Of a stretch of DNA of 64,000 nucleotides, positions 58,020 to 64,000 are shown piece by piece (within the stretch, counting starts at the first letter, position 1; the number at the start of each line of letters is the position of its first letter). The notes under the pieces are model-generated. The model did not search any database, had not been told where the DNA came from, and worked only from the letters and a program-made list of their open reading frames with translations. The translations under genes and the position numbers were made by a program. The stretch is taken from positions 186,001 through 250,000 of the forward strand of contig CP048722.1 in NCBI GenBank assembly GCA_022641835.1. The letters run 5' to 3'. Source of the stretch: Petasospora fabianii (lineage: Eukaryota; Ascomycota; Saccharomycetes; Phaffomycetales; Wickerhamomycetaceae).

Positions 58020-59894
58020 TTATTCAATAATATCATCGTATAAAGTCTCTCCACAGTCATATAGATATGTCTTGAAACGTTTACCCTTGATTATAGGCTT
58101 GCTTTGAGTCACCAAAGGCATACCATTCCTCATGCACAGTTCACCCTTGCCATTATACTTGAAGATACCTTTACTAAGAAGATCACAGAATCTCCTGCAC
58201 TCGTCCATGTTGTGTCTTGAATGTCCACAGAAGTCACAAGTTATGTCTCTCTTAACGCGTTTATCATCACCTGCTTCACTCTCTCCACCTCTCTCTCTCT
58301 TAGATCTCCATAGTTCAGGTTCAATGAGGGTGGACCTCTTGGCTTGTTTAGGAGAGAAGACATCACCTCTGGTAATGACTTTGTTTCTCTTCATCGTCCA
58401 CTCAACAACATATTGTGATAACTCACGAGCAAACATCAACACACAAACATTGGACTTAACTGAACCATCGTCTTCAAAATGACGACGAATATCTCCACCT
58501 AATTGAATATGCTTCTTAATAACACCAACCAGAAGATTCAATGAAGACCAATCCGGGAAAGGGACAAGAACTCTTTGTAGAGCATGCATCTCCTGTTTCA
58601 TCAACACACTAGGATATCCAATGGTCTCCAGTTCCCATAACCTCTTCTCAAACTTTTCAAGTCCATTCTGCATAACATTGACCATACCAACATCCTTCAC
58701 ATATCTCCTCTTCTCCTGTTCAAGTAACTCTTCCCAATCTTGCCAAAACGAATCAACATCACAATGGAAGCAACCATGACACTTGACAACACCAGATAGG
58801 TGACCTGCACCGTATGATTTGACTAATACACCGAGTGTAGTATCCTGGTCCGGATGGATATATAACAGTAGTAGATCTCTAAATCCGTGTACGGACCCTG
58901 AATGGGCTAATTGGACGTATTGTTTGAGGATAGAGTAATGGCTTATGAGTTGGTGTGAAGAGGTGATGAATTGAGGTTTTATAGGAGGTTTGGGGGTTAA
59001 AATGAGGTATTGGGCAGGGTGACATGAGATATATGTTTCTGGTGGTTTGACCGAGTGGCCACTATGTGAAAGGTTAGACTCCTCTGCTGAAAAGTTGTTA
59101 TATGATTGCAGTGTCTCTTGTGTGAATAGATGCTTGATGGGGATGTTGTAACACTCTGGTGTCTTTTGATGCGACTCATGAATCATGAGAGACTTCTCAA
59201 TGACAGTTTGAATCAAGATACGGATGAATGAGATGATATTTGTCTCTGGATGGATGGTGTATTGTGGAATAAGAAGACCTTCTTCAAGCGTATGCCCAAC
59301 TGTGAATCTTATACTTAGTGACTTCTGAAGTGCTGGTGTCTTGAGTATATGGGTCTTGAGGGCAAAATTTGAGCACAATGCAGTGATCAAAAGCTCCAAA
59401 TGCTTTAGATTTGGCCATTGAATGAAAAGCCTCTGTAACTGCTTCAAAGGCTCATGAAAGAAGGTCTCTGGTGTAGAAGTATCAGTATAGTCCTGTTCCA
59501 AACTCTGGGCCAAATTGGCAATCATCCTCATGGGTCTGTTATCCATTGGTGTATCATCAATTGGATCAATGGGTAACTTATCTATAATGTCCTCCCATTC
59601 TTTCCAAAACGAACTAATACGTTCATCCTTACGACCATTAACACCCGTATAGAAGTACTTCTTAACTAGTGCCACAAGTCTCCGGTGATCTCTATGGATG
59701 TATCTCTTCAATAGACATCGACACCCGTCTTTGGTTCCATCATGTGAAAGCTGAACATGGCTCTTGACATGATCATAGTATCGACGAAGATGTTCTCTGT
59801 TGTTAAAGCGATATGGGAGTTGTGGTTCATTGGGTAAGGGTTCGAAGTATGGTTGTCCCGAATGGTATTCCACGTGAGGGAAGTAGATGATCAT
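58020..59894 (-). CDS. Zinc-knuckle protein with an internally duplicated domain
   Basis: A 624-residue protein that I do not recognise. It contains a two-fold repeat: residues about 33-107 (HVQLSHDGTKDGCRCLLKRYI, then SFWKEWEDIIDKL) match about 313-393 (YVQLAHSGSVHGFRDLLLLYI, then SFWQDWEELLEQ). A following segment (LKQLQRLFIQWPNLKHLELL, about 150-169) matches 436-455 (MHALQRVLVPFPDWSSLNLL). A basic nuclear-localisation-like stretch (530-550) precedes a CCHC zinc knuckle CX2CX4HX4C (C553, C556, H561, C566) and a tail FCDLLSKGIFKYNGKGEL. The knuckle plus tail resembles nucleic-acid-binding ends of fungal Gag-like proteins, so domestication of an old element is possible, but no pol, LTR or other element part is seen. 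The gene is whole. Confidence 0.65.
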   Translation of the reverse strand: MIIYFPHVEYHSGQPYFEPLPNEPQLPYRFNNREHLRRYYDHVKSHVQLSHDGTKDGCRCLLKRYIHRDHRRLVALVKKYFYTGVNGRKDERISSFWKEWEDIIDKLPIDPIDDTPMDNRPMRMIANLAQSLEQDYTDTSTPETFFHEPLKQLQRLFIQWPNLKHLELLITALCSNFALKTHILKTPALQKSLSIRFTVGHTLEEGLLIPQYTIHPETNIISFIRILIQTVIEKSLMIHESHQKTPECYNIPIKHLFTQETLQSYNNFSAEESNLSHSGHSVKPPETYISCHPAQYLILTPKPPIKPQFITSSHQLISHYSILKQYVQLAHSGSVHGFRDLLLLYIHPDQDTTLGVLVKSYGAGHLSGVVKCHGCFHCDVDSFWQDWEELLEQEKRRYVKDVGMVNVMQNGLEKFEKRLWELETIGYPSVLMKQEMHALQRVLVPFPDWSSLNLLVGVIKKHIQLGGDIRRHFEDDGSVKSNVCVLMFARELSQYVVEWTMKRNKVITRGDVFSPKQAKRSTLIEPELWRSKRERGGESEAGDDKRVKRDITCDFCGHSRHNMDECRRFCDLLSKGIFKYNGKGELCMRNGMPLVTQSKPIIKGKRFKTYLYDCGETLYDDIIE

Positions 59895-60148
59895 AACGGT
59901 CTTTAAACACAGTAGAGAAAGGGAATGAGGAGCTCAATAGAGTGATTGGACACCATTTCCACCTCAAGGTGTTGACACCTCGAGCTTTGGGACTTAGAAG
60001 TGACAGGATGCATGATTTGGGTGTGCTTCCCAAACGGGACGTATTACCGCATTTGGCACTGAGCTACTAATAATTTGATACAGTTATAACATTAAGACGT
60101 AAATAAAATACACGAGGAGAAGACCATCTAGGTTCTCCTTTCTGCTGC

Positions 60149-61524
60149 TCAATCATAGAACTCATTCACACCTTCAACGGCTTCATCTCTAGCAAGTTGT
60201 GAACCACCTTTTGTGTCCATAGCTTCAGCAGTGTCCTCTTGGTCATCTTCACCAATTTCCATATCCCTCGGCACATCCTGGATTTGTACACTTGGTGCAA
60301 ACTTGGTAGCTTCAAGATTACTAAAGATCTGTGTAAGGATCTTGTCGAGATACTCTGGTGAGTTTGCGTTATACATGTTTGAAGGTCTCACGTCGAGTTT
60401 GTAGTCAGGACCGAAGTACTCATAGTAGTCGTTGTATGGGAGATCTTCATCCAGAAGCTTGTTGTTTAAGATACCAGTTTCATATGACCATGTACGGGCA
60501 ACGTTACGCATAGTGTAACCACCACCTCCAAGAACCATTAATGGGACACCCAAGTTCTTACAAAAGTTGACACAGTTAGCATGACCTCTCATCGAAAGGT
60601 TGAAACAACCGAGTCTATCACCAGAGAGAGAGTCACCACCACATTGAAGCACAATTGCTGAAGGTTGATACCATTCCATGATCTTGGAGATGACAGGTTC
60701 AAAGATGGACTTGTAAGTAGCGTCATCAATACCATCTCTCAACGGCACATTCACGGCATAGTTCTTACCCTTTCCAACACCAGTATCACGTAGTTCTCCA
60801 GTACCAGGGAAGAATTCACCATATTTGTGGAAAGAACACGTCATAACTCTATCGGTAGTGTAAAAGGCCTCCTCAACACCATCACCATGGTGAACGTCAA
60901 TGTCGATATAGAGAACACGAGGGTGGTATCTCAGCAGTTCAATGATTCCAAGCACAATGTCGTTAAGGTAACAGAATCCAGAGGCTTCACTCTTCTTGGC
61001 ATGGTGCAATCCACCAGCATAATTGATGGCAACATCACATTTACCTCTGTTAAGTCTAGCTGCACCTTCCATAGAACCACCACCAGAGATTCCACAAAAC
61101 TCGTAAAGCCCATCAAACACGGGACAATCATCACCAACGTTGAACTTAACACTCTCCTTTTGGAACATGTCGAGGTTATCAGGCGTCACACGTGAAAGGA
61201 AGTCGATGTATTCGTCCGTATGGAATTGACACATCTCCTGCTTAGTGGCCGGCTTGGCTCTGTATATCTCCATCTTCTTATAAAGACCATAGTTCATAAT
61301 CAACGAGTGTGCCATTCTGATTCTGTGTGGTTTCATTGGATGCCCAGCACCATAGGCATAGTTACCCACGTCGGCATCATAAAAGTAGGCAACCCCTATG
61401 AGTTGTTAGTATACAGACCTTATCTCGGTGAAGTGAAAGTGTCGTCTTAGAACTTACTGTTCTTCCCGTTTGGCTTAACGGTAATCGGATCAAACGGCTT
61501 CTGCTCGTAGTTAGACAACCCCAT
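60149..61524 (-). CDS. RPD3: Class I histone deacetylase Rpd3, spliced
   Basis: A 437-residue class I HDAC (S. cerevisiae Rpd3 433), catalytic subunit of Sin3-Rpd3 complexes. Exon 1 (61524-61458) encodes [22 protein letters not shown]; exon 2 (61395-60149) continues [23 protein letters not shown]. Catalytic features are [18 protein letters not shown] with His153/His154, DIDVHHGDG (about 187-195) for zinc, and [17 protein letters not shown]. The C-tail is acidic with [11 protein letters not shown] as in Rpd3. The exon 1 residues PFDPITVKP are shared with S. cerevisiae Rpd3. Two adjacent CTG codons encode the invariant Leu-Leu of [10 protein letters not shown], showing standard CTG decoding. 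Confidence 0.97.
61396..61457 (-). other. RPD3 intron (62 nt)
   Basis: Minus strand: donor GTAAGT from 61457, branch point TATACTAAC, acceptor CTCATAG ending at 61396. The join A/GG makes Arg23 of [10 protein letters not shown]. Confidence 0.9.
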
Positions 61525-61646
61525 TGCTATATGACCTAACAAACTTCAAAAGAAGAGAAGGGATAAACTTAGTTGTTTGTTTAAGAAGTCCTTTGAAGAG
61601 GAGAAAAGAGCTCATTTTCTTTCCGGAATTAAATTGGGGGGTCTGT

Positions 61647-61660
61647 GGTGTCCGGGTGTT
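61647..61660 (-). promoter_or_regulatory. Rap1-like element between RPD3 and the small orphan
   Basis: GGTGTCCGGGTGTT on the plus strand (AACACCCGGACACC toward RPD3), 123-136 bp before the RPD3 ATG and 79-92 bp before the ATG at 61739. It is followed on the plus side by a TATATATAAAAAG box (61664-61676). Confidence 0.55.
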
Positions 61661-61738
61661 ACCTATATATAAAAAGTGGTTTACTTTGTGATTTATCTTT
61701 ACTGGGGTGAGTTAATAGATGATGATGTAATTGATCTG

Positions 61739-62170
61739 ATGGTGACATGGTTGGAACTACTTGGATGCTCGATTGAGAGTGATTTGTGGAAGGGAAAGCT
61801 GCGAGATGTTGGAGTTGAGCATTGGGAGTCGGCGATGATTCGCAGGTTTAGCTCAGACACAATTCTCTACAATTACCATAATGAGGGAATATCTCTATGT
61901 TTTGTTAAGGATAAGTTGGATAGTATTGATTTCTTCTGGAAAGATCAAACATTCAAACCTTGTCAATTCACAGATCTACCGTTTGACTTGTCACGAACCA
62001 TCACAGCGAGGGAACTCGTTGAGAAGTTAGGTGAACCAGAGGAGAAAGGTGGAGGAATCAACTCAAAGATGGACATTTGGCTACGATGGAAACATCTACA
62101 AGTTGAAATTGATGAAAGAAGTTGGGAAGCTGCACATAATGCCACGTGTAAGTCCTTCACCATCTTTTGA
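61739..62170 (+). CDS. Small conserved-looking protein of unknown function
   Basis: A 143-residue protein from the first in-frame ATG; the frame is open for 21 more codons upstream (to 61676) with no ATG, and those codons overlap the TATA box. Features: MVTWLELLGCSIES, a run NYHNEGISLCFVKDKLDSIDFF, TARELVEKLGEPEEKGGG and WLRWKHLQVEIDERSWEAAHNA. The GEPxxKGGG turn and alternating hydrophobic strands look like a folded domain rather than chance, but I cannot name a family. No membrane segment. It lies head-to-head with RPD3 and converges on the second aldo-keto reductase. Confidence 0.55.
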   Translation: MVTWLELLGCSIESDLWKGKLRDVGVEHWESAMIRRFSSDTILYNYHNEGISLCFVKDKLDSIDFFWKDQTFKPCQFTDLPFDLSRTITARELVEKLGEPEEKGGGINSKMDIWLRWKHLQVEIDERSWEAAHNATCKSFTIF

Positions 62171-62233
62171 AGGAGTGTTTGATTGGTACAGCACAATATC
62201 ATACCAGTGCTTTAAGATATGACTGATATCTAT

Positions 62234-63154
62234 TCACTGGAAGATTGGGAAGGGATACACATCTTCACGCTTAACAAGTCTGAATTCACCAAGGGTCTTT
62301 GACAACTCAGAGATCTTGTCAAAGTCCTCCTCTTTCAAATCAAACGCTTCACCATTCTTAACAATTCTTGATGGATTTGAAGACTTTGGCAACACAACAT
62401 AATCTCTCTTGAAAGCCCAATTGAGCATAACCTCACCTGTAGAGACTCCATACTTGTCAGCAATGGACTTGATGGTATCATTGGTGAGCAATGACGAGTT
62501 ACCGGCACCCATTGGACAATAAGCTTCAAACACAATACCCTTAGACTTACAGTATTCAATCAACTCAGTCTGTGGCAATAATGGATGACATTCACACTGG
62601 TTAGCAGCAGGAATGATTGTGGTAGTTTCAGCAGCCAACAATTGTTCAATGTTATTGATGGAGAAGTTGGAAACACCAATGGCCTTAGCCTTACCACTCT
62701 TAAGCAGATCCTGCATCAAAGCCCAAGTCTTGACAAAGTCCCAATCAGGATCCAATGCCTTTTTACCATCTTCTGTCATTTTGGCAGCCCATGGATCCTC
62801 TTCAGTTGGTTCAGCAACTTGAGACACAGGCCAATGCATCAAATATAAGTCCACATAGTCGAGTCCCAACTTTTCAAGACTTGCATCGAGCGCATCCTTA
62901 GCATATCTATGCTGTGTCTCATAAAGCTTTGTAGTGACAAAGATCTCTTCACGTGGAACACCAGACTCACGAACAGCACGACCAACTGGGACCTCGTTCT
63001 TGTATAAAGCAGCAGTATCAATGTGACGATAACCGGCTTTCAAGGCATAAATAACAGAGTTATAACACTCTTCATCGGTGGCTTGCCAAGTTCCGAGAGC
63101 AAGTTGTGGGATTTTGGCCCCAGTATTGAGTGTGAAAGTCTTAGTAAGCACCAT
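62234..63154 (-). CDS. Aldo-keto reductase (AKR3-type, Gcy1/Ypr1-like), second copy
   Basis: A 306-residue NADPH-dependent aldo-keto reductase with the same tetrad positions as the gene at 57072: Asp46, Tyr51 (HIDTAALYKNE), Lys76 (TTKLY) and His107 (LMHWP). The two proteins share long identical stretches (for example GVSNFSINN, NQCECHPLLPQTELIE) and the same C-terminal PFPIF ending, so they are recent paralogues now in opposite orientation about 5 kb apart. The loop after His107 (SQVAEPTEEDPWAAKMTEDG) differs from its paralogue, which suggests a different substrate pocket. Confidence 0.9.
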   Translation of the reverse strand: MVLTKTFTLNTGAKIPQLALGTWQATDEECYNSVIYALKAGYRHIDTAALYKNEVPVGRAVRESGVPREEIFVTTKLYETQHRYAKDALDASLEKLGLDYVDLYLMHWPVSQVAEPTEEDPWAAKMTEDGKKALDPDWDFVKTWALMQDLLKSGKAKAIGVSNFSINNIEQLLAAETTTIIPAANQCECHPLLPQTELIEYCKSKGIVFEAYCPMGAGNSSLLTNDTIKSIADKYGVSTGEVMLNWAFKRDYVVLPKSSNPSRIVKNGEAFDLKEEDFDKISELSKTLGEFRLVKREDVYPFPIFQ

Positions 63155-63547
63155 GTTTGTCGATTGTTTAGTTGTTGATTGCTAAGGGTTAAGAGTTATG
63201 GTTACTCCTAAACATTTTATCTTCGTTGTTGATTATATCAGCGAGGGCGGGGGCGCGGGTGCTTTTCCTAAAACGGAAACCTACTCCTTTTGATATGTCT
63301 TTGAAGATGTCATATAACAATTAACCTATTATATATCGCACTATGCTATATGCACATATATATATATAATCGACAAAAGGGATATGGTAGACTATATACC
63401 AAACCCTATGCCATATAGCTACAACCATATAACTATCCGTCAAATATCGGATCTTACAGATTGCGACCTAATCAAGTACATATGATATATATGATATATA
63501 TGAGCAGAGCAGATGAGCAGAGCAGAAGAAAAGGGGAAGATGATATC
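63155..63547. other. Intergenic region upstream of the second reductase
   Basis: Contains a G-rich stretch (about 63241-63261, GAGGGCGGGGGCGCGGGTGC) about 90-105 bp before the reductase start, then TA-rich simple sequence (63355-63370 and 63480-63500). No gene is seen. Confidence 0.5.
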
Positions 63548-64000
63548 TCAATGTAAAGATCCTCTCTTTGCTCTCATGTCTTCGACAATTCTCCAGTATT
63601 TGTGCTTGAGTTTGTTTCTCCACCATGGACCAGTGTACCTCATAACGATAAAAGTACCCATAGATCCAAATAGTGCAAACCCAGAATTGATAAAGGCATG
63701 TTTTAGTCCCAAGTTATTAACCCATTCAGTCAAGCCATAAGAACATGCGTATGACATACAATTTCTAATCACAATAACAATCACCATTGCCTCAGTTGAC
63801 ATGTCATAGTAACAATCAGTACAGTAAGTAATAGATGTGATCGAGGAGAAGATACCAGAACCTCCGAGGACACCCATAGACAGGACTAATATGAACCAAT
63901 GGACACCATAGTAGGCACCAACACCCCATCCGATAGAGGCAAGGAGACCCAAAACCATACGGATGGTGAGGATCCATAATCTATCTTCAGCAAAGGAGAG
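63548..64000 (-). CDS. MFS transporter, C-terminal part (truncated by window end)
   Basis: The open frame runs off the right edge; about 150 residues are visible. They show four to five membrane segments: LWILTIRMVLGLLASIGWGVGAYYG, FILVLSMGVLGGSGIFSSITSITYC, VIVIVIRNCMSYACSYGLTEWV and a last span ending in VMRYTGPWWRNKLKHKYWRI. The YxxDCY after the penultimate hydrophobic block and the RN motif followed by a long amphipathic segment resemble the C-terminal half of DHA1-group carriers such as Hol1. It ends in a basic tail. An internal ATG at 63958 is not the true start. Confidence 0.75.
   Translation of the reverse strand, partial: LSFAEDRLWILTIRMVLGLLASIGWGVGAYYGVHWFILVLSMGVLGGSGIFSSITSITYCTDCYYDMSTEAMVIVIVIRNCMSYACSYGLTEWVNNLGLKHAFINSGFALFGSMGTFIVMRYTGPWWRNKLKHKYWRIVEDMRAKRGSLH

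Noticed and set aside
1-64000. tRNA genes
   Set aside because: Scanning intergenic DNA for T-loop GTTCRANNC with a matching A-box gave no convincing cloverleaf.

Overview
The window is nuclear DNA from a budding yeast (Saccharomycotina). Genes are dense and mostly intronless. The few introns are short and 5'-proximal, with GTATGT, GTAAGT or GTGAGT donors and (T)ACTAAC branch points. The products include yeast-type kinetochore, spliceosome, peroxisome and ergosterol proteins. CTG is read as leucine: two adjacent CTG codons encode the invariant Leu-Leu of RPD3 (near 60933-60938). This argues against the CTG-Ser and CTG-Ala yeasts. The relaxed donor sites and gene content would fit a Pichiaceae- or Phaffomycetaceae-like lineage, but I cannot fix the species.

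Layout. 1-26 kb is a conserved housekeeping block: INP54, a DUF1749 hydrolase, HUT1, SRP68, an NDE1-type NADH dehydrogenase, IPP1, TRP1, CIN2 (spliced), AME1, a one-TM microprotein, an MDP-1-type phosphatase, a four-TM orphan with a collapsed tandem copy, ERG9 (spliced), PRP9, ERV14, ULS1 and APD1. 26.2-31.5 kb is a gene desert of about 5.3 kb. It holds a diverged 1.2-kb tandem duplication, shorter sub-repeats of about 200 bp and a GC-rich island. 31.5-43 kb returns to conserved genes: MDJ2 (three exons), PFA3, a C2H2 protein, IQG1 and PEX6. From 43 kb the content turns accessory: an HSL-type hydrolase, an MCH-like carrier, three near-identical tandem DHA2 transporters with duplicated promoters, an aldo-keto reductase and an unusual internally duplicated zinc-knuckle protein. 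Then come RPD3 (spliced), a small orphan, a second aldo-keto reductase and the C-terminal part of another MFS transporter cut by the window end.

Regulation. A Rap1/telomere-like motif close to ACACCCGGACACC recurs across the window. In most cases it lies about 100-125 bp upstream of a start codon, and it is usually read in the same direction relative to the gene. Other promoter signals are a pair of Mcm1-type palindromes (ERG9, ERV14), two MluI cell-cycle boxes at AME1, three CACGTG boxes at IPP1 and a cluster of TAGTCCC motifs upstream of NDE1.

The observations most worth follow-up are the oriented Rap1-like motif, the repeat-bearing gene desert (a possible centromere or long non-coding locus), the zinc-knuckle protein with a duplicated core, the DHA2 array showing gene conversion, and the MDJ2 gene whose start codon forms the whole coding part of its first exon. 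Five introns in four genes (CIN2, ERG9, MDJ2, RPD3) would be missed by plain ORF calling.
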